Below are positions 15,796 to 24,765 of a stretch of 64,000 nt of DNA, piece after piece. Source of the DNA: an uncultured Gammaproteobacteria bacterium. GTDB lineage: Bacteria > Pseudomonadota > Gammaproteobacteria > Steroidobacterales > Foliamicaceae. Both the position numbers and the translations under genes were made by a program. Location of the stretch: positions 1,856,212 to 1,920,211 of the forward strand of contig OX639965.1 of the NCBI GenBank assembly GCA_951828235.1. Direction: 5' to 3'. Numbering within the stretch: the first letter of the stretch is position 1; the number at the start of each line of letters is the position of its first letter. The notes below the pieces were generated by a model, which did not search any database, had not been told where the DNA came from, and worked only from the letters and a program-made list of their open reading frames with translations.

Positions 15796-17164
15796 CGGCC
15801 GCATTGTCACCGCCGTGGACGATTACCACGGCGACATCTTCATCGAGGACGAAACCATCTCTGTGATTGGCCGGCGCTTGGAAATGGACGCCGACCACGC
15901 CATTGATGCAACGGGGAAACTGGTGATTCCTGGCGGCGTGGACCCCCACACCCACATGGACATGCCGTTTGGCGGGACCACGAGCGCGGACGACTTCGAA
16001 ACCGGCACTCGTGCGGCGGCCTTTGGCGGCACAACAACAATCGTGGACTTCGCCATACAGGAAAAAGGCCGTTCGACTCTGGAGGCGCTGGAGACCTGGC
16101 ATGCGAAGGCGGACGGCAAGGCGAGTATCGACTACGGGTTCCACATGATCGTGACCGACATGGAGGATGAGCGGCTTTGGGAGATGCGCCGCCTGGCGGA
16201 CGAGGGCGTGACCTCCTACAAAATGTTCATGGCTTATCCGGGCGTGCTGTATGTCGATGACGGCACGTTGTTCCGCGCCATGCGCAAGGCAGGCGAGGAT
16301 GGAACCCTGGTGTGCATGCATGCCGAAAACGGCATCGTCATCGACGAGATCGTCAAGCGTGCCCTGGCCGAGGGTAAGACATCGCCGAAACACCACGCCC
16401 TGACCCGCCCCACGCGCATGGAGGCCGAAGGCGTGCATCGGGCCATCGCCATTGCGGAAGTGGCGGGCGTGCCGGTTTACATCGTGCACCTGAGCTGCTC
16501 GGACGCCCTGGAGCAGGTCACGCTTGCAAGGGATCGGGGCGCTCTGGTGTACGCGGAGACTTGTCCTCAATACCTGTTCCTGGACATCGGCCACTACGAT
16601 CAGGAGGGATTTGAAGGGGCCAAATACGTAATGACGCCGCCTCTGCGCGAAAAATGGAATCAGGAGCACCTGTGGCGCGGGCTGGTGTTCGGCGACCTGC
16701 ACAGCATAGCCACCGACCACTGCCCTTTCTGCTTCAAGGATCAGAAAGTCCTTGGCATCGAAGACTTCAGCAAGATACCCAACGGCGCACCCGGCGTCGA
16801 AAACCGCATGAGCCTCGTCTATACCGGAGGAGTGGTTGCGGGGCGTCTTTCCCTGAACAAGTTCGTGGAGCTTACCTCAACGGCGGCGGCAAAGCTCTTC
16901 GGCTTATTCCCGAAGAAGGGCACGGTCGCGGTCGGCAGCGACGCCGATCTGGTGGTTTTCGACCCACAGATCAAGGAAACCATCAGCGTCGGCAACCCGC
17001 ATACGCACCATATGAACGTGGACTACAACGCCTATGAAGGCATGGAGGTTCAGGGAGTCAGTCAAACAGTGATCAGCCGTGGCCGTGTAGTCGTCGCGGA
17101 CAACGTCTGGCGTGGGAGTCCGGGAAGCGGCAACTTCGTCAAGAGGGCGTCATTCAATGCCTGA
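15776..17164 (+). CDS. Dihydropyrimidinase (D-hydantoinase family)
   Basis: This zinc amidohydrolase opens the dihydrouracil/dihydrothymine ring to N-carbamoyl-beta-amino acid, step 2 of the reductive pathway. The 462-residue protein shows the metal ligands H58 and H60 (GGVDPHTHMDMPFGG), the carboxylated lysine K149 (TSYKMFMAYPG), H182 (MHAENG), H238 (IVHLSC) and the catalytic Asp in SIATDHCPF. Length and order match dihydropyrimidinases of the catabolic type. The start is the GTG at 15776 inside the permease gene, and the end overlaps the ureidopropionase start by 8 bp. Confidence 0.95.
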   Translation: MSLLIRNGRIVTAVDDYHGDIFIEDETISVIGRRLEMDADHAIDATGKLVIPGGVDPHTHMDMPFGGTTSADDFETGTRAAAFGGTTTIVDFAIQEKGRSTLEALETWHAKADGKASIDYGFHMIVTDMEDERLWEMRRLADEGVTSYKMFMAYPGVLYVDDGTLFRAMRKAGEDGTLVCMHAENGIVIDEIVKRALAEGKTSPKHHALTRPTRMEAEGVHRAIAIAEVAGVPVYIVHLSCSDALEQVTLARDRGALVYAETCPQYLFLDIGHYDQEGFEGAKYVMTPPLREKWNQEHLWRGLVFGDLHSIATDHCPFCFKDQKVLGIEDFSKIPNGAPGVENRMSLVYTGGVVAGRLSLNKFVELTSTAAAKLFGLFPKKGTVAVGSDADLVVFDPQIKETISVGNPHTHHMNVDYNAYEGMEVQGVSQTVISRGRVVVADNVWRGSPGSGNFVKRASFNA

Positions 17165-18032
17165 CACTGCGAGAATCGTGAAATCCGGACTGATCCAGAT
17201 GGCTCTGCCGGAAGGTGGAGCACACGGCGACAAGGATGCAATCACCGAAGCCATGATCGCCAAACACATTCCGCTTGTCGAGGAAGCCGGTCGGCAGGGT
17301 GTCCGGATTCTGTGCCTGCAGGAGATCTTCAACACGCCCTACTTTTGCCCCAGCCAGGATTCTTCCTGGTTTTCTACGGCCGAAACGGTGCCGGGCCCCA
17401 CGACGGAACGCATGGCTGCGTACGCCCGCCGGTATTCCATGGTCATGATTGTGCCCTTGTATGAATCCGAGGGCGCCGGGTTCCTCTATAACACCGCGGC
17501 GGTAATCGACGCGGACGGCGCCTATCTCGGCAAGTACCGCAAGACTCACATCCCGCAAACTGCCGGCTTTTGGGAGAAATACTTCTTCCGTCCCGGCAAT
17601 CTCGGCTACCCGGTGTTCGATACCGCCTACGCGAAAGTCGGCGTGTACATCTGTTACGACCGCCACTTTCCCGAAGGCGCCCGGGCGCTGGGCCTGGGGG
17701 GAGCGGAGATCGTGTATAACCCCTCCGCCACGGTTCGGGGACTCTCCGATCATCTGTGGATGATCGAACAGCCGGCCCATGCCATCGCCAATGGCTACTT
17801 CATGGGCTGCGTCAATCGGGTGGGGACGGAAGAGCCATGGAATCTGGGCAAGTTCTATGGCAGCAGCTACTTCGTGGACCCTACGGGCAGGATTGCCGCC
17901 CAGGCGTCCGAAGACGCCGACGAGCTGCTTGTTGCGGACCTGGACCTGGGCGCGATCGACAAGGTCCGCGCCAAATGGCAGTTCTACCGGGATCGCCGCC
18001 CGGACGCCTACGCTTCGGTAACTGCGCCCTAA
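17157..18032 (+). CDS. Beta-ureidopropionase (nitrilase-superfamily N-carbamoyl amidohydrolase)
   Basis: Hydrolyses N-carbamoyl-beta-alanine to beta-alanine, CO2 and ammonia, step 3 of pyrimidine degradation. The 291-residue protein has the nitrilase triad E56 (CLQEIF), K129 (GKYRKTHIP) and C166 (VYICYDRHFPE). ATG at 17157 is chosen because it overlaps the dihydropyrimidinase stop by 8 bp and matches the family N-terminus; an upstream in-frame start would lie within dihydropyrimidinase. N-carbamoyl-D-amino acid hydrolase is the alternative, but the operon argues for beta-ureidopropionase. Confidence 0.92.
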   Translation: MPDTARIVKSGLIQMALPEGGAHGDKDAITEAMIAKHIPLVEEAGRQGVRILCLQEIFNTPYFCPSQDSSWFSTAETVPGPTTERMAAYARRYSMVMIVPLYESEGAGFLYNTAAVIDADGAYLGKYRKTHIPQTAGFWEKYFFRPGNLGYPVFDTAYAKVGVYICYDRHFPEGARALGLGGAEIVYNPSATVRGLSDHLWMIEQPAHAIANGYFMGCVNRVGTEEPWNLGKFYGSSYFVDPTGRIAAQASEDADELLVADLDLGAIDKVRAKWQFYRDRRPDAYASVTAP

Positions 18033-18052
18033 GCGCTCGGGCGAACGGCATT

Positions 18053-19384
18053 ATGAACGAAGGCGGGAATCAAGCGCTACGGTCCACCGGCCGGGATGCG
18101 GCGATTCGCCGGTACCTGGATTATGTGTTTCCTCAGGTCAAGAGCATCCATACGGACCCGTTAGTCGTTACGGAAGGGAAAGGCTGCCGGGTCCGGGATA
18201 TCGACGGCGCGTCTTATCTGGATTTCTTCGGCGGCATCCTCACGGTCTCCGTGGGTCACGCCAATGAACGGGTTAACAAGGCGGTAATCGCCCAGATCCA
18301 GCGGCTTACACACATCTCGACCCTGTACCCGACGCTTCCGATGGGAGAGTTGGCCGAGCGCCTTGCCCGCATCACTCCCGGCGCGCTGCAAAAGTGCTTC
18401 TTTACCGCTTCAGGCAGCGAAGCGGACGAAATGGCGGTCATGACCGCACAAAGCCATACGGGCAACACCGAAGTGATTGCGCTGCGGCACGGTTATTCCG
18501 GGCGCACATTGCTGGCCCAGAGCCTGACCGGCAACGCTGCCTGGCGCGGCAACGCGCATCTGGCGCCGGGCATCCGACACGCCCCGGCGCCCTACTGCTA
18601 CCGCTGCCCCTTGAAACTGACCTATCCCAGGTGCGGCATCGCCTGCGCCAAAGACGTCAAGGAACTGATCGAGACTACGACAAGCGGCCGTGTGGCCGGC
18701 ATGCTGGCCGAGCCCGTACTGGGCGTGGGCGGCTTCATCACGCCGCCCCGGGAGTACTTTACGATCGTCGCGAAAATTGTGCGCGCACACGGCGGTCTGT
18801 TCATCGCCGACGAAGTGCAAACCGGTTTCGGCCGCACGGGGAAACTGTGGGGCATCGAGCACTATGAAGTGGAACCGGACCTGATGACCATGGCGAAGGG
18901 CATTGCCAACGGCCTTCCTCTCGGAGTGCTGGTGACCACCCCGCGCATCGCCGAATCGCTCGACAAATCCACCTTGTCCACCTTCGGCGGCAACCCCGTC
19001 AGTTGTGCCGCAGCCAATGCGGTGATCGACATCGTTGAGCAGGACGAACTGACGGAAAGGGCCGCCGGGCTGGGCGAGAAGCTGCGCGATGGTCTTGAGC
19101 GCCTGAAACAAAGGTTTCCCGTCATGGTCGGGGATGTACGGGGCAAGGGACTGATGCAGGCTATAGAGTTTGTGGCGGATGAAACTGTCGGCGACCGCTC
19201 TCCGAGCCCGGAGCGCACTTCCGCCTTCATTGAAGCGGCCCGCGAGCGCGGGCTTCTGTTGGGCCGCGGAGGTCTGTACGGCAATACCGTGCGCATTGCA
19301 CCGCCGCTGACGGTTTCCGCCGGCGAAGTCGATGAAGCGCTGGCCGCCATGGAAGGCGCCCTCGTTTCCGTGACCGACGCGTAG
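18053..19384 (+). CDS. Class III PLP aminotransferase, probable beta-alanine transaminase
   Basis: A 443-residue fold-type I aminotransferase. RDIDGASYLDFFGGILTVSV, the FFTASGSEADEMAVM phosphate loop, LFIADEVQTGFGRTGK with the PLP-pyridine Asp, and the Schiff-base lysine in TMAKGIANGLPLGV are all present. Its closest type appears to be AGXT2/(R)-3-amino-2-methylpropionate-pyruvate transaminase. In this operon it would convert beta-alanine (from uracil) or 3-aminoisobutyrate (from thymine) to malonate semialdehyde or methylmalonate semialdehyde. ATG 18053 lies 20 bp after the upstream stop. Confidence 0.9.
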   Translation: MNEGGNQALRSTGRDAAIRRYLDYVFPQVKSIHTDPLVVTEGKGCRVRDIDGASYLDFFGGILTVSVGHANERVNKAVIAQIQRLTHISTLYPTLPMGELAERLARITPGALQKCFFTASGSEADEMAVMTAQSHTGNTEVIALRHGYSGRTLLAQSLTGNAAWRGNAHLAPGIRHAPAPYCYRCPLKLTYPRCGIACAKDVKELIETTTSGRVAGMLAEPVLGVGGFITPPREYFTIVAKIVRAHGGLFIADEVQTGFGRTGKLWGIEHYEVEPDLMTMAKGIANGLPLGVLVTTPRIAESLDKSTLSTFGGNPVSCAAANAVIDIVEQDELTERAAGLGEKLRDGLERLKQRFPVMVGDVRGKGLMQAIEFVADETVGDRSPSPERTSAFIEAARERGLLLGRGGLYGNTVRIAPPLTVSAGEVDEALAAMEGALVSVTDA

Positions 19385-19395
19385 GCCACGTTGCC

Positions 19396-20730
19396 ATGCC
19401 AACGGAACAGGACACTTCGCGTTTGAAGTCAAATCGGCTGGAACGCCACTTTGAGGATTCCAAGCCGCCGTACTCCGCCGGCGAAGCCCTGATTGAGGCG
19501 GACCGGTGCCTGTATTGCCATGACGCGCCCTGTGTTCGGCACTGCCCCACGACCATAGACATTCCGAAGTTCATCGCGCAGATCGCCTCCGGCAATACCC
19601 GGGGAGCGGCCACCACGATTTTCCGGCAAAACATGCTGGGCGCGTCATGCGCGCGAGTGTGCCCGGTTGAGGAGATGTGCGTGGGCGCCTGCGTTTATGA
19701 GCAATTCAACGGACAGCCCATCGCAATCGGGCGCCTGCAGCGCTACGCCACCGATACGGCCTGCGCCGACGAACGCTCCAGCGGGCGCCCGCTATTCACA
19801 CCCGCTCCGCCCATCGGCCGCCGGGTGGCCTTGATAGGAGCAGGCCCCGCCAGCCTCGCCTGCGCCGCCCACCTGGCCCTGGCAGGCGTGGAAGCCGATA
19901 TCTACGAACGTGAGGAATTGCCCGGCGGACTCAATACAACGGGTGTCGCACCTTACAAGATGCAAGCTGAATCAAGCCTCGCCGAAGTGGAATGGCTGCT
20001 AAGCCACGGGGCGCGGCTTCGTGCCGGAGTGCGCGTGGGGGAAGATATCGCTTTTGCATCGCTCCTTGAGGAATATGACGCGCTGTTTATCGGCGTTGGC
20101 CTGGGCCGGGGCAGAACGCTGAACCTGGAGGGACCGGGTGTTTGGGGAGCCACGGAACTGATCCGTGCCATCAAGACGGAGGAGGGCTTTGCCTTGCCGG
20201 CCGGCGCGAGCCGGGCGGTCGTAATCGGCGGAGGGAACACCGCCATCGACATTGCGCGTGAGCTTGCGTTGCTTGGCGTAACCGAGGTGACGCTGGCCTA
20301 TCGCCGCCGTGAGGCGGCCATGAGTGCTTACGCCCATGAACTCGCCGCCGCGCGACGCTGCGGCGTTCGGCTGCGCGAAAACCTGCGCCCGCTCGCCGCT
20401 GTGCATCGCGGCGGCGCTCTTTGCGGTGCTCGCTTCCAGGAGGTTGGCGGCAACGATGTGGTCGAACTGGCATGTGATCTTCTCGCGGTAGCGGCAGGCC
20501 AGACAACGGGTGTGCAGGCGCTCGGAGCCGGCGTGCGCTGTAACGCCGACGGGACCGTGTGGGTGGTTCCGGGAACGCGCCGCACTTCGCTCAATCGGGT
20601 GTTTGCCGGCGGTGACTGTATCAACGGTGGCCGCGAAGTGGTTGACGCCGCTGCTGACGGACGCATTGCGGCACAGGACATGCTGGCGGCGTGGCGGTCG
20701 GAAGCGGCACGAAGGAAACGCAATGGCTGA
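19396..20730 (+). CDS. preT: Dihydropyrimidine dehydrogenase, electron-transfer subunit PreT-like
   Basis: A 444-residue iron-sulfur flavoprotein related to the small glutamate synthase subunit. N-terminal cysteine clusters (CLYCHDAPCVRHCP and CARVCPVEEMCVGAC) bind 4Fe-4S centres. They are followed by an FAD fold (VALIGAGPASLACAAHLA) and an NAD(P) fold (AVVIGGGNTAIDIARELA). With PreA it reduces uracil/thymine to the 5,6-dihydro form, step 1 of the pathway. Its last 8 bp overlap the preA start, consistent with a stoichiometric heteromer. Confidence 0.93.
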   Translation: MPTEQDTSRLKSNRLERHFEDSKPPYSAGEALIEADRCLYCHDAPCVRHCPTTIDIPKFIAQIASGNTRGAATTIFRQNMLGASCARVCPVEEMCVGACVYEQFNGQPIAIGRLQRYATDTACADERSSGRPLFTPAPPIGRRVALIGAGPASLACAAHLALAGVEADIYEREELPGGLNTTGVAPYKMQAESSLAEVEWLLSHGARLRAGVRVGEDIAFASLLEEYDALFIGVGLGRGRTLNLEGPGVWGATELIRAIKTEEGFALPAGASRAVVIGGGNTAIDIARELALLGVTEVTLAYRRREAAMSAYAHELAAARRCGVRLRENLRPLAAVHRGGALCGARFQEVGGNDVVELACDLLAVAAGQTTGVQALGAGVRCNADGTVWVVPGTRRTSLNRVFAGGDCINGGREVVDAAADGRIAAQDMLAAWRSEAARRKRNG

Positions 20731-22075
20731 CTTAAGCATCGACTTTTGCGGCGTCACCAGCCCCAACCCGTACTGGCTGGCTTCCGGTCCGCCAACCAAT
20801 AGCGGAGAGCAGGTCATGCGCGCATTTGAGGCGGGATGGGGCGGGGCGGTATGGAAAACGCTGGGCGAACCCATCGTTAACGTCAACAGCCGCTTCGGCG
20901 CCATGGATATCGGCAGCGCCAAAGTTGCCGGATTCACCAATATCGAACTCATCACGGACCGTCCACTGGCCGCAAATTTCACTGAGATGGCGGAGGTAAA
21001 GAAACGCTATCCGGACCGCGCCCTGATTGCCAGTCTGATGGTGGAGACGCGGGAAGAGTGGCGAGAGATCATTCGCCGCTCCGAGGATGCGGGCTGCGAC
21101 GCTATCGAATTGAATTTTGGCTGTCCGCACGGCATGTGCGAGCGCGGCATGGGCAGCGCCGTCGGCCAGGAACCGCGGGTGCTTGCGGAAATCGCGAGCT
21201 GGGCGAAGGAGTTTTCATCCGTGCCCGTGCTGGTCAAGCTGACGCCGAATGTTGGCGACATTCTGGAACCCGGCCTGGCTGCGGTGCGGGCCGGCGCCGA
21301 CGGACTGTCGCTGATCAACACCATCAAGAGCGTGATCGGTGTGGACCTCGACCTTATGACGCCGCTGCCCGCAGTGGGCGGCGAGGGTACTCACGGCGGT
21401 TACTGCGGCCCTGCAGTCAAACCCATCGCCCTGCACATGGTGGGCGCGCTGGCTCGCGACATGCGCATAAGGACACCGCTTTCCGCCATCGGCGGCGTAT
21501 CCACGTGGCGCGACGCTGCGGAGTTTGTCGCACTGGGGGCCGGCAGCGTACAGGTTTGCACGGCGGTCATGCATAAGGGCTATCGCATCATCGAAGATCT
21601 GACGGAGGGCTTGAGTGAGTTCTTGGACGCCAGGGGTATGGCGTCGTTGACCGAATTGATGGGTCAGGCGTCGCCCAACTTTCGTGAATGGGGCGATCTG
21701 GATCTCAACTACCGGATCGTCGCCGACATCAATCCGGATACGTGTATTGGTTGCCAGTTGTGCTATGTCGCCTGCCTGGACGGCGCGCACCAGTGCATCC
21801 ATACCAGTCAGTCGCCCTGTCATGCCTGGCACGGCGAACCGGATCATGCTCAAGGCCCCCGCGCACAGGTAGCGGCGCCTATGGAGCACGCTGCCCCGGC
21901 GAACATGGATAGCCGCACGCCCTGGGTGGACGAAGCCGAATGTATCGGCTGCAACCTGTGCGCGCTGGTGTGCCCGGTTCCCGGGTGCATCACGATGCGC
22001 GAAGTGGCGCAAGGATCATCTCGGGAAAGCTGGAATGAACGTCTTGAAGCGGCAGACCCGCAGAGCCAGGGATGA
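20723..22075 (+). CDS. preA: Dihydropyrimidine dehydrogenase catalytic subunit PreA-like
   Basis: A 450-residue FMN protein that reduces uracil or thymine. The TIM-barrel segment contains IELNFGCPHGMCERGMGSAVGQ, where the loop cysteine C-E-R follows the family pattern, and the FMN-phosphate region IGGVSTWRDAAEFVALGAGSVQ. Two C-terminal 4Fe-4S motifs follow, CIGCQLCYVAC near 342 and CIGCNLCALVCPVPGC near 407. The linker between them is roughly 28 residues longer than in E. coli PreA and rich in His/Pro/Ala. ATG 20723 overlaps preT and lies at the family N-terminus. Confidence 0.93.
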   Translation: MADLSIDFCGVTSPNPYWLASGPPTNSGEQVMRAFEAGWGGAVWKTLGEPIVNVNSRFGAMDIGSAKVAGFTNIELITDRPLAANFTEMAEVKKRYPDRALIASLMVETREEWREIIRRSEDAGCDAIELNFGCPHGMCERGMGSAVGQEPRVLAEIASWAKEFSSVPVLVKLTPNVGDILEPGLAAVRAGADGLSLINTIKSVIGVDLDLMTPLPAVGGEGTHGGYCGPAVKPIALHMVGALARDMRIRTPLSAIGGVSTWRDAAEFVALGAGSVQVCTAVMHKGYRIIEDLTEGLSEFLDARGMASLTELMGQASPNFREWGDLDLNYRIVADINPDTCIGCQLCYVACLDGAHQCIHTSQSPCHAWHGEPDHAQGPRAQVAAPMEHAAPANMDSRTPWVDEAECIGCNLCALVCPVPGCITMREVAQGSSRESWNERLEAADPQSQG

Positions 22076-22138
22076 TTGGCTTGATCGCGTTTCCGGCCTG
22101 GTTGCTATTTCTTGGGCGCGAACTGGAGTGAGATTCCG

Positions 22139-23593
22139 GTGCAATTGAGCAAAAGCGATCTCCTGCGTACTCAGGCTTACGTGGGCGGCGCCTGGATCGC
22201 CGCCGACAGTGGCGCGCTGATAAGTGTCAAGAACCCGGCGAACGGGGCGGTAGTGGCGGAAGTGGCCTGCTGTGGCGCCGTCGAGACGCGCAGGGCGATT
22301 TCCGCCGCCGAACGGGCCCAGGCCGATTGGCGCCGCCGTCCGGCCAGGGAAAGGGCAGACGCGCTGCGCCGTATATTTGTTGCGATGATGGCCAACCAGG
22401 AGGACCTGGCTCGCATTCTTACCGCTGAGCAGGGCAAGCCACTGGCCGAGGCCAGAGTCGAAATCGCCTACGGCGCAAGTTACTTTGAGTGGTTTGCCGA
22501 GGAAGCCGGGCGGGTTTACGGTGACACCATTCCAGCGCCGAGCGCCGATAAGCGCATTGTCACCGTCAAGCAGCCGGTTGGCGTCGTGGCCTGCATAACG
22601 CCATGGAACTTTCCCAACGCGATGCTGGCCCGCAAGATCGCGCCGGCCCTGGCGGCAGGCTGCTCAGTGGTGTGCAAACCGGCCACGGCCACGCCTCTGT
22701 CGGCTCTGGCGATTGCGGCCCTGGCTGAAGACGCCGGTGTCCCGAAAGGCGTCGTGAATGTTCTTGCCGGCGACACTCGCGCCATCGGCGCTGAACTGAC
22801 GGGCAATCCGACCGTGCGCAAGCTTACGTTCACTGGTTCCACGGCGGTGGGCAAGAGTCTGATCCGCGCCTCGGCGGATACGGTCAAGCGAGTTTCCATG
22901 GAGCTGGGCGGAAACGCGCCGTTTATCGTCTTCGATGACGCCAACCTGGATACGGCCGTGTCGGGCGCAATGACCTGCAAGTACCGGAATGCTGGCCAGA
23001 CCTGTGTATCGGCGAATCGGATTCTGGTTCAGTCCGGAATCTTCGACGCTTTCGCGGAACGGTTCGCCGAAGAGGCGTCCAGCCTTCAGCTCGGCGACGG
23101 CATGGATGCGGGTACGGCCATGGGGCCTTTGATCGACAGGGCCGCCGCTCAGGGTGTCCGGGCGATGATCGGCGAGGCGGTTGCGGAAGGGGCCGCCGTT
23201 TTGACCGGAGCGAATCAAGGCGCGGACGATGGCCCCTTCGTTGAGCCGACCGTACTCACGGGCGTGACTCCGGCAATGCGCGTCTGCAGAGAGGAGATTT
23301 TCGGCCCCGTCGCGCCCTTGCTGCGCTTTGACAGTGAGGAGGAGGCCATTCGTCTGGCCAACGACACTCCGTTCGGGCTGGCCGCCTATTTCTATGCACG
23401 CGACATCGGGCGCATTTTCCGCGTGGGAGAGGGCCTGGAGTTCGGAATCGTCGGCGTCAACGAAGGGATCATATCCAACGCCGCCGCGCCCTTCGGCGGA
23501 GTCAAGGAGTCCGGGAACGGGCGAGAAGGATCAAAATACGGTCTGGACGACTATCTTGAGATCAAATATCTGTGCCTGGGCGAGATCGAGTGA
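22139..23593 (+). CDS. NAD(P)-dependent aldehyde dehydrogenase, succinate-semialdehyde dehydrogenase-like
   Basis: A 484-residue member of the ALDH superfamily. [22 protein letters not shown] and [12 protein letters not shown] line the cofactor site. The catalytic Glu lies in [12 protein letters not shown] and the catalytic Cys in [12 protein letters not shown]. Overall it most resembles GabD-type enzymes. In the pathway it could oxidise malonate semialdehyde or another side-product semialdehyde; the true substrate is uncertain, since MmsA is also encoded. GTG at 22139 is taken as start because GGAG sits 10 nt upstream. Confidence 0.88.
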   Translation: MQLSKSDLLRTQAYVGGAWIAADSGALISVKNPANGAVVAEVACCGAVETRRAISAAERAQADWRRRPARERADALRRIFVAMMANQEDLARILTAEQGKPLAEARVEIAYGASYFEWFAEEAGRVYGDTIPAPSADKRIVTVKQPVGVVACITPWNFPNAMLARKIAPALAAGCSVVCKPATATPLSALAIAALAEDAGVPKGVVNVLAGDTRAIGAELTGNPTVRKLTFTGSTAVGKSLIRASADTVKRVSMELGGNAPFIVFDDANLDTAVSGAMTCKYRNAGQTCVSANRILVQSGIFDAFAERFAEEASSLQLGDGMDAGTAMGPLIDRAAAQGVRAMIGEAVAEGAAVLTGANQGADDGPFVEPTVLTGVTPAMRVCREEIFGPVAPLLRFDSEEEAIRLANDTPFGLAAYFYARDIGRIFRVGEGLEFGIVGVNEGIISNAAAPFGGVKESGNGREGSKYGLDDYLEIKYLCLGEIE

Positions 23594-24747
23594 TGGGCAA
23601 TCCTGCAGGAAACCCGGGCCAGGCATCCGGCTTCGCAGCAATCATCGCCACGGGCGCCTGCGCGGCCATGATCTTCAATACGCTGCCGCTGTTCCTGGGC
23701 GTCGCCGCGGACACTTACGATCTCGGCAGTGAAGGAGCCGGATGGCTGGGAACCATTTACCTTGCCGGGTTCGGGCTGTCGTCGGTGGCGGCTGCGTTCC
23801 TGATCACTCGAACCAGCCGCCGCCTGCTCAGCCTGATACTGTTTCTGAGCGCCGCTCTCTTGCTCGCGCTTGCGGCCGGGGCGGGTAGCCGGTGGCTATT
23901 CGTAACGCTTCTGTTTGCTGTGGGGCTCAGTTTCGGAGCCCAATACAGCCTTTCCTTTGTAATTGCAGGAGAACGGTCCAATCCCACTCGGGCTTTCGGC
24001 GTGAAGCTGTTGGGCGAGGTGTTGCTGGGCGCCGCCCTGCTTGCCGTTATTCCGCTGTTTCTTTTGCCGCGCTTCGGGCTGGCCGGGATGTTGATTGCCT
24101 TTGCGGCCACAGCAGCCGCAGGCGCGCTATGCGTGCCGTGGATCGCCGGCAACGGATCGGCTCGGGAGGTCGCTCAGACGCCGGTGGGGGGCTCGAGCTT
24201 GCCTGTCCCAGCAGTGATCGGGCTGGCCGCACTGTTTGCCTTCACGATTGGCCAAAGCGCGCTGTGGTCGTTTACCGAACGCCGGGCGTCGCTTGAGGGC
24301 TTTGAAGCCGATGCCATTGGCCTGACCCTTTCGGCCGCGGCTTTGTCCGGCGGCCTTGGTTCTCTCGCCGCCGCCTGGCTGTCGGACCGCCGGGGCCGTC
24401 TCGCGCCCCTGGCCGGTGCGGCCCTGTTGTACGGAATGGCGATTCTCCTTTTCGTGGTGGGCGGGACGCTGTGGGTGTTCGGGGCTGCCGTCAGCCTGTT
24501 CATGTTTGCGTGGCTGTTCGCACTGCCTTATATGACCTTTTCCATATCCGCTTCCGATGTCGGCGGCCGCGCCACTTCACTGGTCGCCGCCTGTCTCGCT
24601 TTCGGCAGCATGGTTGGCCCTGGCATGGCGGGGCAGTTGGTGGCCGGTGGCTCGTTCGGGCCGTTGTACCTGTTCGCGGCAATTGTCACCTTTGCTGCCT
24701 ATGCGTCATTTTGGCGGCTTGCTTCGGCTCGCGGCGTCAGCCGATAG
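23593..24747 (+). CDS. Major facilitator superfamily transporter
   Basis: A 384-residue, strongly hydrophobic protein with about 12 predicted membrane helices and a typical inter-domain loop (AWLSDRRGRLAPLAGAALLY, the second-half version of the MFS D-R-x-G-R motif). The ATG shares a base with the upstream TGA (TGATG), so it is coupled to the aldehyde dehydrogenase. It is a small MFS carrier lacking clear family hallmarks. From context it might move a pathway intermediate such as beta-alanine or a nucleobase across the inner membrane, by import or export; this is inference. Confidence 0.85.
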   Translation: MGNPAGNPGQASGFAAIIATGACAAMIFNTLPLFLGVAADTYDLGSEGAGWLGTIYLAGFGLSSVAAAFLITRTSRRLLSLILFLSAALLLALAAGAGSRWLFVTLLFAVGLSFGAQYSLSFVIAGERSNPTRAFGVKLLGEVLLGAALLAVIPLFLLPRFGLAGMLIAFAATAAAGALCVPWIAGNGSAREVAQTPVGGSSLPVPAVIGLAALFAFTIGQSALWSFTERRASLEGFEADAIGLTLSAAALSGGLGSLAAAWLSDRRGRLAPLAGAALLYGMAILLFVVGGTLWVFGAAVSLFMFAWLFALPYMTFSISASDVGGRATSLVAACLAFGSMVGPGMAGQLVAGGSFGPLYLFAAIVTFAAYASFWRLASARGVSR

Positions 24748-24765
24748 GGCCTGGAGGCCGGATTC

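Noticed and set aside
22139..23593. Calling the first aldehyde dehydrogenase gabD outright
   Set aside because: Residues fit the SSADH group, but the operon offers malonate semialdehyde as an equally likely substrate.
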